Part shown: one piece after another, positions 17,137 to 28,956 of the stretch
How positions within the stretch are numbered: the stretch's first letter is position 1
How the letters are laid out: each line of letters opens with the position of its first letter
Source: Deinococcus arcticus
Lineage (GTDB): Bacteria; Deinococcota; Deinococci; Deinococcales; Deinococcaceae
Assembly: GCF_003028415.1 (NCBI RefSeq)
Contig: NZ_PYSV01000021.1
Span: 1-50,097, forward strand
Direction: 5' to 3'
Length of the DNA stretch: 50,097 nucleotides
Made by a program: the position numbers and the translations under genes
The notes under the pieces: generated by a model
What the model was told of the DNA's origin: nothing
The model's input: the letters and a program-made list of their open reading frames with translations, nothing else
Database searches by the model: none

Positions 17137-18183
17137 GTGAAGCTTGCACGCACGACCTTGTTCGGAACAGGCCTGTTGTCTGTGGGGGCCGCCGCACCCT
17201 ACGCTCAGCAGACCAGTTTTGGCGTTCCCTCCCCTCTGATTCAGGCGGCACAGGCCGAGACCAGTGTGCCGTCCACCTGGCAGGTCCTGCCAGCCACGGC
17301 AGGGGGCCGGCTGGAGACCCCCGTCATGGAAGTCGCGCCATTCAATGAGCTGATTCCCAGCTGGAACGTGACGGGCCCAGCGGGCAGCGCCCTGCAGCTC
17401 GAGGTGCGGGTGCGCAGGCCCGATGGCCGCTGGACGCCGTACTTCGGATTCGGCACCTGGCGGGCCAGTGGCGCGCGGCGCAGCGCGCCCGTCACACGCA
17501 CAGCTGACGGCACGGTCAACACCGACACCCTGACGCTGGGCTTCCGCAGCACCGCCTTTCAGACGCGCGTGACCCTGGGCGCGGGTCTCCAAGTTCACCT
17601 GCTGTCCGTCAATACGTCTGACACCGCGCTGCGCCTGAGAGATCAGGGCAAAGCCGGCCAGCACAATGCCTGGAACCGCGTGCTCGACGTTCCCCGCCGG
17701 TCGCAGATGATCTACCCGGGTGGTGGGGAGGTCTGGTGCAGTCCCACCAGCGTCAGCATGCTGCTCGGCTTCTGGAACCGGCCTGTACCGGTGCCGGTCG
17801 CCGCCGCAGCCACCTTTGATCAGGCGTACGACGGGTATGGCAATTGGTCGTTTAATACCGCTTACGCCGGGGGACAGGGCCTCCAGGCGTATGTCACCCG
17901 CCTGGGAAGCTTGCGGGACGCGGAGGTGTTCGTGCAGCGCAGCATACCGTTGGCCGTCAGCATTCGGTTTCAAGCGGGCGAACTCCCTGGCGCGCCCCTG
18001 TCGTGGTCGAATGGGCATCTGCTGGTCCTGGCTGGCTTTGACGCCCGAGGGAACCCGGTCGTGAACGACCCGGCCGCGCCGTCCGACGCGACCGTTAAAC
18101 GCACGTACCCCCGGGCCGTGTTCGAACGGCTGTGGCTGAACCATGCGGGCGGCATGGCCTACGTGATGGCGCCGCGCCCTTGA
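17137..18183 (+). CDS. Secreted C39-like cysteine peptidase
   Basis: Exported protein of 348 residues. Residues 1-26 are the signal peptide. An N-terminal beta-rich domain (about 40-170) precedes a papain-like C39 fold. The catalytic Cys is C201 in [18 protein letters not shown], the His is H294 in [12 protein letters not shown], and the third residue is N310 or D311 in PVVNDPAA. Stand-alone C39 peptidases of this kind cleave envelope proteins or peptides; no ABC exporter is attached. The GTG at 17137 is chosen from the promoter position and because it opens the signal peptide; an earlier in-frame start would precede the promoter. It lies among the copper/envelope regulon genes. Confidence 0.82.
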   Translation: MKLARTTLFGTGLLSVGAAAPYAQQTSFGVPSPLIQAAQAETSVPSTWQVLPATAGGRLETPVMEVAPFNELIPSWNVTGPAGSALQLEVRVRRPDGRWTPYFGFGTWRASGARRSAPVTRTADGTVNTDTLTLGFRSTAFQTRVTLGAGLQVHLLSVNTSDTALRLRDQGKAGQHNAWNRVLDVPRRSQMIYPGGGEVWCSPTSVSMLLGFWNRPVPVPVAAAATFDQAYDGYGNWSFNTAYAGGQGLQAYVTRLGSLRDAEVFVQRSIPLAVSIRFQAGELPGAPLSWSNGHLLVLAGFDARGNPVVNDPAAPSDATVKRTYPRAVFERLWLNHAGGMAYVMAPRP

Positions 18184-18380
18184 AGGAGCAGTCGGGCACG
18201 ACGGCTGAGGTCACCGCGTGCGCGGAGAGATCGAGGCGTGGCCCTCCGTGTTCGCCATGTCTGACCGTCGGAAAGGCCTCACCCCCGGCTGCAGATGCGT
18301 CGCAACTGTCTTGCTGGACTTTCCCGGCCCCCTGAGCATCAAACGCCCACGCCCAAATGGTCGTGGTCCTGGAGCCACAC

Positions 18381-18950
18381 ATGACACCATTCTTCTCCGC
18401 TTCACCACGTCCGCCCCTGTGGCGCCAGCTCTTGCCCCCCCTCCTGGCTGCTGGTCTGGTTGCTCTTCTGGCGGCCACCCTCCTGAGTCCCGCGCGCAAC
18501 GCCACTGATGGCGGTCCTCTTGTGGGGAAATCAGCGCCTCCGCTCACCTTGCAGACCCTCGACGGTTCTACCATCAGCCTCGTCTCACTCCAGGGACGGC
18601 CGGTCATCCTCAATTTCTGGGCGTCCTGGTGTGGGCCTTGCCGTGAGGAAGCGCCCCTTTTCCGGGAACTGAGTACGCGTCAGACGGGTCAGGAGGGGCT
18701 TGTGGTCCTCGGCGTGCTGTATCTGGAGCCCAGTGAGCAGAACGCCCGCGACTTTATCCGCGAGTACAGCTTGGCCTACCCCAACCTTCGTGATCCTGGC
18801 ACGCGGACGGGCATTAACTACGGGGTGGCTGGCGTACCAGAGACCTTCTTCATCAGCGCTGATGGCGTGGTTCAGCATGTGGACCGGGGCGGCCTGAGCC
18901 GGGAACGCTTGAATATCGGCCTTCAAAAGATCGGGGTGCCCACGCTGTGA
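18381..18950 (+). CDS. TlpA/ResA-like membrane-anchored thioredoxin
   Basis: Redox protein of 189 residues outside the membrane. One N-terminal helix ([19 protein letters not shown]) anchors a thioredoxin domain of the AhpC/TSA-Redoxin type. The active site is [12 protein letters not shown] with the CxxC at C-G-P-C, and the cis-proline region is [11 protein letters not shown]. Such proteins reduce disulfides during cytochrome c or copper-site assembly. The ATG at 18381 has TGGAG nine bases before it; an in-frame ATG at 18357 lacks one. A DUF3105 lipoprotein gene follows after 91 bases, possibly in the same operon. A role in metallating copper proteins is plausible here but inferred from context. 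Confidence 0.88.
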   Translation: MTPFFSASPRPPLWRQLLPPLLAAGLVALLAATLLSPARNATDGGPLVGKSAPPLTLQTLDGSTISLVSLQGRPVILNFWASWCGPCREEAPLFRELSTRQTGQEGLVVLGVLYLEPSEQNARDFIREYSLAYPNLRDPGTRTGINYGVAGVPETFFISADGVVQHVDRGGLSRERLNIGLQKIGVPTL

Positions 18951-19041
18951 TATCGAACGCCCTCAGGGAAAGGCTCGTGTCCGACTCCACCTCAGTTCGC
19001 TCAATTCGACCGTCGCAAGGTCAATCTGTGAAAGGAGTGCC

Positions 19042-19536
19042 ATGAAACGTCTTCTGCCGCTCGCCGTCCTGCTCGCTGCCTGTGCCCAAAACGGCGGTGA
19101 AATTGAGGGCGTGAAGAGCTTCAAGAATGAAGGTGGGCTGCACCAAGCTGGGCGACTGGACTATGCCCAGCGCTCACCGGCGGGCGGGGCGCACAACAGT
19201 ACCTGGCAGAATTGCGGGGTGTACGACCGACCCATCTACGATGAATACGCCGTCCACAGCCTGGAGCACGGCGCCGTATGGGTGTCGTATCAGCCGGACT
19301 TGGGCGCCAGTCAGGTGCAGCAGCTCAAAGGGCTGGTGGATGGGCGTTCCTCCACCCTCCTCTCTCCTCATGAGTCTCAGTCGGCGCCGATCATTGTGAC
19401 AGCCTGGAACAAACAACTTGAAGTGCAGGACGCCGGGGATGCACGCATCGCGCAGTTCATCCAGAAGTACGAGCAGGCCGGTGAAGCCCCTGAGGTTGGC
19501 GCTTCCTGCACGGGCGCGTCCGACGATACGGTCTGA
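19042..19536 (+). CDS. DUF3105 lipoprotein
   Basis: 164-residue exported lipoprotein. The signal ends in the lipobox LAACAQ. The rest is the DUF3105 domain with conserved Y-x-x-P (VYDRPIYDEYAVHSLEHGAVWVSY) and PHESQSAPIIVTAWNKQL. The H-S-L-E-H-G-A-V motif is the family hallmark; its two His and the Glu could bind metal. AAAGGAG precedes the ATG. It follows the TlpA-like gene and ends with a Cys (ASCTGAS). DUF3105 genes often lie beside copper or DUF305 genes. Biochemical role not known. Confidence 0.82.
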   Translation: MKRLLPLAVLLAACAQNGGEIEGVKSFKNEGGLHQAGRLDYAQRSPAGGAHNSTWQNCGVYDRPIYDEYAVHSLEHGAVWVSYQPDLGASQVQQLKGLVDGRSSTLLSPHESQSAPIIVTAWNKQLEVQDAGDARIAQFIQKYEQAGEAPEVGASCTGASDDTV

Positions 19537-20016
19537 GCGGGCAACTGAACCTCTCTTCTCCGCCGTGGTCCACGGTCAGATGCAACCCGAAGTCGGGAGG
19601 GTGAGAGCGCCGTGCGCACAGGGCTCAGGGGTAGGAGGGCCAGACCGCGCGCCACATTGCGCCCGGCGGAACCACATGAACACCACAACAGGCTGTCCTG
19701 GGCGACGCGGCATCAACGGCGCCAGGCGCGGTGTGGACAGAACGTCGTGGCGGCGGGCATCAAGGGGACGGCCGGCGGCAGTGCGGTCCGCCAGGGCCCA
19801 TCTGTGTGGACTTCGAATTGTCGCGGGGTCTTCTGACCGGCGGCGACTGGTCCAGCGTGCTTCGGCGCCGCACCCTTTGATCACGCCCGTGCCCCGGTCG
19901 CTGAACAGGAGCACACTGTGTTCAGGCGCAAGGTCAGACAAGGCTCGCCTCAAATTCTGCAGTGCGTGGAGTAGTCGGCGGCAGTGGGCCTGCTGACCCT
20001 GCTTGTCCTCTCACGT
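19537..20016. other. Gene-poor stretch
   Basis: About 480 bases with no gene I can support. A minus-strand open frame of 125 codons (19576-19953) has no recognisable domain and its composition looks like decayed DNA, so it was left out. The stretch ends at the promoter of the second response regulator. Confidence 0.4.
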
Positions 20017-20049
20017 CTTGACAGGAACTTAACAGGAACCCAGCACAGT
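20017..20049 (+). promoter_or_regulatory. Tandem-repeat promoter of response regulator 2 (regulon site D)
   Basis: Perfect 11-bp tandem: CTTGACAGGAA (20017-20027) and CTTAACAGGAA (20028-20038). An octamer AGCACAGT (20042-20049) follows at the same spacing as in the other sites. It suggests the regulator controls its own gene. Confidence 0.68.
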
Positions 20050-20056
20050 GGTGCGT

Positions 20057-20154
20057 ATGCCGCACGGTCATGTGTCCTGCCGCTGGGCACCTACGCCTCA
20101 TCTCAGGAAGGTAACCCCCATCAGCCGGTGCCCAGCTGACCGGGGCCATTCGCC

Positions 20155-20158
<4 letters not shown>
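20057..20158 (+). CDS. Leaderless 33-aa upstream peptide coupled to response regulator 2
   Basis: The predicted transcript start from the tandem-repeat promoter falls at an ATG at 20057. This opens a 33-codon frame starting MPHGHVSCRWAPTPHLRK. It contains four His and two Cys residues. It ends at TGA 20156-20158, overlapping the GTG start of the regulator (GTGA), so translation of the peptide would deliver ribosomes to the regulator. The His and Cys content could fit metal-dependent stalling, but that is speculation. It is too short for most gene finders. Confidence 0.45.
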
Positions 20159-20829
<671 letters not shown>

Positions 20830-20841
20830 CTGCAGCACGTG

Positions 20842-22302
20842 TCATGGTCCATGTACGGGGCCTGCCTCCGGCCCGGCTGCCTCTCTGGAAGCCCTCGCGG
20901 AGCGCTCTGCAGCACGGTCCGACTGGGCTCCGACCTCATCCGCCTCGTGGGTGGTGGGCGGCGGGATCAGTGCAGGCAGCGCGCCATTCATGGAGAGGAT
21001 GTAGGCGGTGATGTCACGGAAAATCGGGGCGGCCAGCTGCGAGCCCTGATATTCACGTTTTGCGCCGCGCACCATCACCGTCACGGTATAACGCGGCTGT
21101 TCGGCTGGAAAGAAGCCAGCGAACGTACTGGTAAACACTTCGCTGCTGTACCGGCCGCCGATAGCGACCTGCGCTGTACCAGTTTTTCCGCCCACATGAT
21201 ACCCCGGCAATTCTGCGCGGCTTTGAATGCCTTCATCAATGACCGCGTGAAGGAGCCGCTGCATGGTGCGGGCGACATCTGGGCGCAGCACGCGGCGCGT
21301 GCGCCGCGGTTGGTCGGGAGAAAGTCGGGGGGCGATATACACGCCATCATTCGCAATCACATTGAACGCAGCGGCCATCTGGAGGTTGGTCACGCTCAGG
21401 CCCTGCCCGAACGACATGGTGGCTTGCGTCAAGGGCGTCCATCTGTCTGGAGCGGCGAGGCTCCCGTTTGCAGTGGGGCCGGGAAGCTCAACTGCCAGGC
21501 CCAGTCCGAAGGCCTGAAACGCGCGGTGAAGGGTCATGGGCGGCACGTTTTCGATTAAGCGCGTCATCCCAACATTGCTGGAGTACCGCAGGATCTCCCA
21601 CGTCCGCAGGACCGAGGGGTGCGGGACCAGGTCATTGATGACCGTGCCGGCGTACGGCCGGCGCATCGGCGTCTCATACACCTGCGCCGGTGACGTCAGG
21701 TTCTCTTCCAGGAGCGCGGCCACCGTCAGTGCCTTGATCACACTGCCCGGCTCGTACTCGTCCACAAATGCCCGGTTGCGCCACTGCGCTGGAACGGTTC
21801 CTGCCCAGGCACCAGGATCAAAGGTGGGCCAGTTGGCAACCGCCAGGAGGTGCCCGGTGTGGCGGTCCATTACCACCACAGACCCTGACGCTGCTTCCAC
21901 CCGCTTGACCGCCTCTTCCAACACCTGCTCGGCCGCCGCCTGGATGGTGCCGTTCAGCGTCAGGGTCTGGGACTTGCCCTGCGCAAGCTCAGCATTCAGC
22001 GTTCGCTCCAGTCCTTCCAGACCTCCATCTGCGCCCAGAAACCCAACCACGTTCGCCGCCATCGGGCCCAGGGGATACTGCCGGCCCTGGGCGGTGTGGA
22101 CGGCCACCAGGGTGCCGTCCATCAAGCGAATGGCGCCGCGGGTGGGCGTCACCGCATTTACGCGCGGTTCCCCGGCCCAGGACAGTTTGAAGAATGCTGG
22201 GAGGAGTGACGTGAACGCAAGGAAGGCAGCCGTCCACATCAGGCGAACCCGGCGGCGCTGCCGGGCTTGATGTGAACCTTGAAACAAGTGGGGAAACCTC
22301 AT
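20842..22302 (-). CDS. Class B penicillin-binding protein (FtsI/PBP2-like transpeptidase)
   Basis: Peptidoglycan transpeptidase of 486 residues. One N-terminal membrane helix (LMWTAAFLAFTSLLPAFF, about 21-38) is followed by a short pedestal (TPTRGAIRLMDGTLVAV) and the transpeptidase domain. The active site is complete: S187-V-I-K190 (EPGSVIKAL), S241-S-N243 (RYSSNVGM) and K373-T-G (GGKTGTAQVA). It is about 100 residues shorter than E. coli PBP3, the loss being in the pedestal. The ATG at 22302 lies just after a tandem-repeat promoter; the frame is open further upstream without matching residues. It ends 12 bases from the convergent regulator gene. A stress-induced variant PBP is the best reading. 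Confidence 0.88.
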   Translation of the reverse strand: MRFPHLFQGSHQARQRRRVRLMWTAAFLAFTSLLPAFFKLSWAGEPRVNAVTPTRGAIRLMDGTLVAVHTAQGRQYPLGPMAANVVGFLGADGGLEGLERTLNAELAQGKSQTLTLNGTIQAAAEQVLEEAVKRVEAASGSVVVMDRHTGHLLAVANWPTFDPGAWAGTVPAQWRNRAFVDEYEPGSVIKALTVAALLEENLTSPAQVYETPMRRPYAGTVINDLVPHPSVLRTWEILRYSSNVGMTRLIENVPPMTLHRAFQAFGLGLAVELPGPTANGSLAAPDRWTPLTQATMSFGQGLSVTNLQMAAAFNVIANDGVYIAPRLSPDQPRRTRRVLRPDVARTMQRLLHAVIDEGIQSRAELPGYHVGGKTGTAQVAIGGRYSSEVFTSTFAGFFPAEQPRYTVTVMVRGAKREYQGSQLAAPIFRDITAYILSMNGALPALIPPPTTHEADEVGAQSDRAAERSARASREAAGPEAGPVHGP

Positions 22303-22312
22303 GAACCCGATC

Positions 22313-22344
22313 AGTCTAGAGGTCACGTATTGCGTTTCTGTAAA
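22313..22344 (-). promoter_or_regulatory. Tandem-repeat promoter of the PBP gene (regulon site E)
   Basis: Minus strand: TTTACA (22344-22339), 18 bases, TCTAGACT (22320-22313). The first 11 bases, TTTACAGAAAC, are identical to the lipoprotein site B. The predicted start is 4-5 bases before the ATG at 22302. Confidence 0.6.
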
Positions 22345-23169
22345 GGTGCACCGCCGGAGTGCCAGCGGGACCGCAGAACCTCTCCCACCGTCTTCCGCGC
22401 GGGCGCCCCTGATCAGCGCTGGCCATCCTAGGCCCGACCCTGACCACGTTCTCCTGGCCATCCCGGCGTGACCGTTCCGCAGTCAGTCAGGCCGAGCTGC
22501 CGCTCTTTTTGCGTTCAGCGCCTGGCGTCCAACCTGGACCTGCTGTACCAGGCGGCTGCAGCACCTGCCGCCAAGGTGTCTGCCGGTGCAGGCACAAGGT
22601 TCAAGCCCGTGTCCTTCGCTGTTGTTGGGTTAGTCCTGGACGCTGACCTTCTGCGCCGTGTACTGCCGCGTGGCTGCTGTGCTGCCGCTGCCGTCGCTGT
22701 TAGGCGCGGTCTGAAGAGACACTGCGCACCGAATAGGCGCGCAAGACTATGGCCACCCACGGTGGTTTCGTCAGGCAGAGCCACCAGAGGGCACCAACTC
22801 CTCCGGGCACAGGCCAACCTTCATGTCCACCGGGCATTTCTGGACCTCTTGTTTGAGTCTCGTTATGGACTCGGGGGACAGGCAGCATGAGTGCGGCGCT
22901 GCGTTTACATCAAGGCCACCTTCCATGCCTCAAAGCTGGCTACCGTCTCTCTGTCCCACCCGCCTTCGTTTCTCCTGGGTGTTTCCCTTGGTGCGCTGGT
23001 GTGATTCCAGCTGGAAAGGTCAGAGGTTCAACGGCGTTGATGACATGCAGCCCTGGACAAACCTTTCACAGTGTCGGGACTGAAGGTCAAACGAAGGGTG
23101 GACCGACAGGGGGGCTGAGCGCTCCTGAAGCTGAGGGGCGACTTCGGGCCCCAGCCGCACGCCCTGCGC
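22345..23169. other. Gene-poor stretch upstream of the copper ATPase
   Basis: About 820 bases without a supported gene. Open frames of 60-140 codons exist on both strands (for example 22468-22890 plus), but none shows a domain, a good start or natural composition. It may be decayed accessory DNA. Confidence 0.4.
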
Positions 23170-23201
23170 TTTACTCGAACTTAACACGGGCGTTTCACAG
23201 T
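23170..23201 (+). promoter_or_regulatory. Tandem-repeat promoter of the copper ATPase (regulon site G)
   Basis: TTTACT (23170-23175) and TTAACA (23181-23186) at 11-bp spacing, then TTCACAGT (23194-23201) at the usual N18 distance. The octamer resembles AGCACAGT before the second regulator. The expected transcript start near 23208 leaves a leader of about 135 bases before the ATPase. Confidence 0.58.
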
Positions 23202-23207
23202 ACAACC

Positions 23208-23279
23208 GTGGAGCGGCAAGGACGTGGAACCAGCAACAGGGCAGGCCGCGTTACACAGCACTGGGCTTCTGAGCGCTGA
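23208..23279 (+). CDS. Possible leaderless 23-aa leader peptide
   Basis: The predicted transcript start coincides with a GTG opening 23 codons (VERQGRGTSNRAGR...), ending 63 bases before the ATPase start. It mirrors the coupled peptide in front of response regulator 2, but lacks overlap and conserved residues. It could be chance. Confidence 0.22.
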   Translation: MERQGRGTSNRAGRVTQHWASER

Positions 23280-23342
23280 CTCCCGACACTGGTGTGCCGA
23301 GCACGTCAATTTTCCCCACTGACCATTCCTCAGGAGGCCACC

Positions 23343-25679
<2,337 letters not shown>

Positions 25680-25681
25680 CC

Positions 25682-26395
25682 TCAGTGGTCGTCGTGGCCG
25701 TCCTCGCCGCCTTCCGGGTGGGCGTCCGTGTGAGGCTCGGCGTGGGCGGGGGCCGCCTCGGGGGTCTGGGCGGCAGGCACAGCCGTCTCCGTGACCTGGG
25801 CCGCAGAGACGACAGATTCAGCGGGCGCGCTGTGCCCAGCCACGGGCGTGGGCTCAGACGTGGCGGAGCCGTGGGCATGTCCAGCCGTGCCGGGCACGGT
25901 GATGGCCCGGCCGATGGTGGACAGGCCGCCAAACAGAAGGGCGGCGACCGCCACCGTGCCGCCCATCAGGGCCGGCAGCTTGGGGCCAAGCGTCACCCCT
26001 TCACGGCTCAGGAAGGCCAGCACCGCCAGGATCAGACCCACCGGAATCAGCACGGAGGAATAAGCCGGGTTATCCAGGTAGTGCTGCACGCCGCCGGTCA
26101 TCATGCCCATGCCCACGGAGAGGACAAACGACACCAGCAGGAACGCGCCCAGGTTCGTGGGGCGGGTGTTCTTGCGCAGCACGAATTCCTGCAGGTAGTT
26201 GCCCACCGTGAAACACACGACGCCCAGCACCGCGAGCGCCAGGTAGTACGCGGTGTTCTCCCCCAAGCCGAGGTGCACGATGCCGCCGGCGATGAAACTC
26301 GTGGAGGCCAGCAGGAGAAAGTACGCAAAAAACGGCAGCAGCAGCTGACGGCGGACGGAAGTCTCACTGCGGGACGTCGGTTGGGGGAGGCTCAC
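25682..26395 (-). CDS. Membrane protein with acidic/His-rich C-terminal tail
   Basis: 237 residues with about five membrane helices (for example LLPFFAYFLLLASTSFIAGG, YYLALAVLGVVCFTVGNYL, LIPVGLILAVLAFL). A low-complexity tail of about 75 residues is rich in Ala, Pro, Glu and His (HAHGSATSEP, HAEPHTDAHPEGGEDGHDDH). The tail could bind Cu or Zn. The GTG at 26395 is taken as start because it follows the predicted transcript start by two bases; the upstream ATG at 26419 lies inside the operator. Its stop is two bases from the ATPase stop. No family was recognised. Joint regulation and the convergent pump suggest a role in copper handling. Confidence 0.68.
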   Translation of the reverse strand: MSLPQPTSRSETSVRRQLLLPFFAYFLLLASTSFIAGGIVHLGLGENTAYYLALAVLGVVCFTVGNYLQEFVLRKNTRPTNLGAFLLVSFVLSVGMGMMTGGVQHYLDNPAYSSVLIPVGLILAVLAFLSREGVTLGPKLPALMGGTVAVAALLFGGLSTIGRAITVPGTAGHAHGSATSEPTPVAGHSAPAESVVSAAQVTETAVPAAQTPEAAPAHAEPHTDAHPEGGEDGHDDH

Positions 26396-26403
26396 AAAAA
26401 AGG

Positions 26404-26436
26404 ACCTTAGCGGCGGCATGTAAAGCTCTTGTAAAG
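26404..26436 (-). promoter_or_regulatory. Tandem-repeat promoter of the His-tail membrane protein (regulon site F)
   Basis: Minus strand: CTTTACAAGAG (26436-26426) and CTTTACATGCC (26425-26415), an 11-bp tandem, then GCTAAGGT (26411-26404). TTTACA-N18-octamer spacing is the same as in the other sites. Transcript start expected close to the GTG at 26395. Confidence 0.7.
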
Positions 26437-27026
26437 CTTTAATGAAGGTCGCCGACCCGGTCCTCAGCTGCGTGAACGGGTGCTCAGGAGCAGATTCGCC
26501 TGTCTCCCAAGACGTTGAAGAGTGGGGCAAACAGGAAGAGGGCGTGCCTGAACATTGCTGCCACGAACACGCCAGTTCCTGGTTCACGACGGGCTTAAGG
26601 CTACCTCTACCTGCTCGCCTCTTATGCAAAGAGACTGACCCCTGTTCCTCCCTGGGCCACGCTTCTGGGCTGGAGTGCTGACTCTTCGTCCTGTCACCTG
26701 CGAGCTTCACTTCATTTCTGGAGTTTAAAACTGCTAAAGTAGAGCCGTTGGGAGTGCCTCCCTACCGGCCTGGGCCCTGGACCCAGCCGCCAGCGCCGCC
26801 GATCACTTGACCAGGGGTCAAGGCGCTCATGTCCAGGGGACATGGGCGCAGATCGCCCGCCCACCGCGCCGACCAGGCGGCGTGGTCCCCACGAGGCAGT
26901 GCAAGGCACCGCAACGTGGGCTGCTTCCCGGCAGGCCACGGCCCATCAGGGATGGACGTGACCCAGCAGACCGGTGCGCACACCAAGGGTGAGCGCCCGC
27001 CGGACCTGCCCAGAAGGCTGTGAGAC
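26437..27026. other. Intergenic region upstream of the first Xre/RES pair
   Basis: No supported gene. At 26722-26732 is a short palindrome, AGTTTAAAACT, next to an AT-rich patch (CTGCTAAAGTAG) that could be a promoter and operator, though it is 295 bases before the xre start. Nothing else recognised. Confidence 0.4.
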
Positions 27027-27473
27027 ATGACGCAGACGTTTTCCCCCACCCGGACCGTTCCTGCCCTGCCCGGCACGTCGCTGCTCGGCCTGAAGGCAAC
27101 CACCCTGCTCGACCTGGGCGACGCGGTTCACGCGGGCTTCAAGCCCACCACCCTGCAGCGCCTCGCGCAGCACATCGGCCTGTCCATCGGTGAAACACTC
27201 GCCCTGATCGGGCTCAGTGACAGCACGTACCACAGCTACCGCCGCAATGGACGCGCGCTGAGCCCAGACGTGAGCACCCACCTGTACCAACTGGCGCGCG
27301 TGACCGAAGCGGCCGAAGCGTACTTCGAGAACGCGCCGGCAGCCCACGCCTGGCTGCAGACCGCCCGACCCACGTTTGGCCACCGGACCCCCCTTCAGTT
27401 CGCCCTCCTGCCTGGAGGTGCCGAGTACGTGACGACCGTGCTGAGCAGACTTGAGCACGGAGTCTACACGTGA
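27027..27473 (+). CDS. Xre/MbcA/ParS-type antitoxin (pair 1)
   Basis: 148-residue antitoxin of the Xre/RES class. An N-terminal helical DNA-binding region is followed by the ParS/MbcA-type C-terminal toxin-binding domain: YHSYRRNGRALSPDVSTHLY, then AEAYFENAPAAHAWLQTARP and GAEYVTTVLSRLEHGVYT. It should neutralise the RES toxin and repress its own operon. The stop overlaps the toxin GTG (GTGA), the standard layout. It is very similar throughout to the protein at 42180-42626. Confidence 0.9.
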   Translation: MTQTFSPTRTVPALPGTSLLGLKATTLLDLGDAVHAGFKPTTLQRLAQHIGLSIGETLALIGLSDSTYHSYRRNGRALSPDVSTHLYQLARVTEAAEAYFENAPAAHAWLQTARPTFGHRTPLQFALLPGGAEYVTTVLSRLEHGVYT

Positions 27474-27979
27474 GCCTGACCCTCCACCGCATCAGCAAAC
27501 TCAAGTACGCCACCCTACAAACTCTCGACGCGCACGGCCTGGGCGCCGCGCAGTACGGCGGCCGCTGGAACAGCCCCGACCCCGCGCTGGAGCATGACCG
27601 GCGCATCATCTACGCCAGTGATACCCTCGCCCAGGCGACCCTGGAAGTCATCGTGCACGTGGACAGTCAGGTGCTGCACACCGTGGCCCATGGGCACGTC
27701 ACCCTGGAGGTGGACCCAGCCGGCATTCTGGACCTCGCGCCCGGCGATCTACCCGCCACCTGGAATGCCCAACCGGAAACCCCGGCCACGCAGGTGATCG
27801 GGGACGAGTGGTATGACCTTCAGGCCTCACCAGTCCTGCGGATTCCGTCCGCAGTGCTCCCTCTCTCGGTTTTCGCGCCCGGCCAGGCCAATTACCTGAT
27901 CAACGCGCGCCACCCGCAGGCGGCGGCCATGGTGCGCCTCCTGGGCGCTGTGCCCCTCACGTTTGACCCTCGGCTGTAA
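27470..27979 (+). CDS. RES-domain toxin (pair 1)
   Basis: 169-residue RES toxin. RES toxins degrade or ADP-ribosylate via NAD, lowering NAD levels and stopping growth. The family Arg, Glu and Ser are visible: the first segment has GGRWNSPD (Arg), then RRIIYASDTLAQATLEVIVH (Glu), and PSAVLPLS (Ser). The C-terminus NYLINARHPQAAAM is typical and ends with a natural TFDPRL. The GTG start overlaps the antitoxin stop by four bases. It is the intact reference for the rearranged copy at 41641-42183. Confidence 0.9.
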   Translation: MSLTLHRISKLKYATLQTLDAHGLGAAQYGGRWNSPDPALEHDRRIIYASDTLAQATLEVIVHVDSQVLHTVAHGHVTLEVDPAGILDLAPGDLPATWNAQPETPATQVIGDEWYDLQASPVLRIPSAVLPLSVFAPGQANYLINARHPQAAAMVRLLGAVPLTFDPRL

Positions 27980-28428
27980 CCGTCCTGTGCAGGGCGCTCC
28001 CGTCACCGCTCAGCCGCTCTGACACCATCGGCAGCAGGCGCGGGGCCCGCCAGGGGGGGGCCCCGCCGGCGGCCGAGGGAGTAGGGCCAGCCCCGGTGGG
28101 GGGGTTGAACCCCGAAGGGGAGGTTTGACTCGTCAAGTTCCGCCACGTTTCTTCCAACATTGAAGCAATGGCCCGCTGGGCTGAGGCGTCAGGCGCCCCG
28201 GTTCCAGACATGCTCCGCGCGGACACGGGTCAGCACCGAGACTCACGCGGCCATCAGTCCGAAGCAGATTACGGCGGCATCGCACGCCGAACCCGTTAAG
28301 TGAAATGCGGCCCGTAAGCGTGAACCCATAGGCTTCTGGTCCAGCATCAGCGCCGGCGCCCGTGGTGACGGCCGCTTTCCGTTTCTCCCGCACCGCAGGT
28401 TGCCGTGTGGCTGCGGCGTTCGTCTCTG
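27980..28428. other. GC-rich intergenic region with palindromes
   Basis: About 450 bases without a gene. At 28036-28110 are G- and C-runs that can form nested hairpins (GGGGCCCGCCAGG with GGGGGCCCC, and GGGGGTTGAACCCC). These could be a terminator for the RES gene. Nothing else recognised. A -10 box TAGCAT (28429-28434) at its end serves the next gene. Confidence 0.4.
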
Positions 28429-28439
28429 TAGCATAGGGG

Positions 28440-28883
28440 ATGCCGCCCCGGACCCTCTTCTTGCAGCCATCCCTTCGACAGTTCATTGACGAGCGGCGTC
28501 AAGCGGCCCTGAAAGAAGCCAATCAAGTCAAAGACCAAGACCTGATGTACGGCGACCTCAACGAGATCGCCATGCAATTAGCGGCGAGACACCGCTTGGA
28601 CACGCCACGTTTCGGAAAACCAAGTGTAGACGCGCCGAAAGCAGTCACGCTCTCTGCCGACGATGTGCAGCGGATGCCTGAGGCGTTTTCGCTGGCGCTC
28701 TGGCCAGGACGCGCCAGCTACCCAGGTGTGCGCGTCACTGTCCGGGTGCCTTTTGAAGGGCACCCTGAACTGTTCAAGTACCAGCCCAGCAGTTTCAATA
28801 TGAGCCGGCATTGCAGTAGCAATGAGCCGGAGAATCGGGGGTTCACCCGCCCGTTCATGGGGACGTTGGCCAACGCGGGCTGA
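28440..28883 (+). CDS. Hypothetical protein, probably a 5' fragment
   Basis: 147 residues from a leaderless ATG (TAGCAT 6 bases upstream). Residues 1-122 look like natural soluble protein (LRQFIDERRQAALKEANQVK, LALWPGRASYPGVRVTVRVP). The last 25 (NMSRHCSSNEPENRGF...) look like out-of-frame reading, so the gene is probably truncated by deletion or a frameshift near 28800. No family recognised. It lies between the RES operon and the ICMT-like gene. Confidence 0.5.
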   Translation: MPPRTLFLQPSLRQFIDERRQAALKEANQVKDQDLMYGDLNEIAMQLAARHRLDTPRFGKPSVDAPKAVTLSADDVQRMPEAFSLALWPGRASYPGVRVTVRVPFEGHPELFKYQPSSFNMSRHCSSNEPENRGFTRPFMGTLANAG

Positions 28884-28956
28884 CGACACAGCGGCGTGCG
28901 TGTGCGGCGGCTGTCTGCCTTCACCAGAGGGCCGCCACGGTCTCGTCGGAGGCAGC

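Noticed and set aside
19576..19953. 125-codon minus-strand frame
   Set aside because: No domain, no good start, composition of decayed DNA.
22468..22890. 140-codon frame upstream of the ATPase
   Set aside because: No motif and no promoter; Ala/Arg-rich by GC content only.
28036..28110. G/C-run palindromes as a possible origin or iteron
   Set aside because: Only low-complexity G and C runs; no regular repeats or DnaA boxes were seen.
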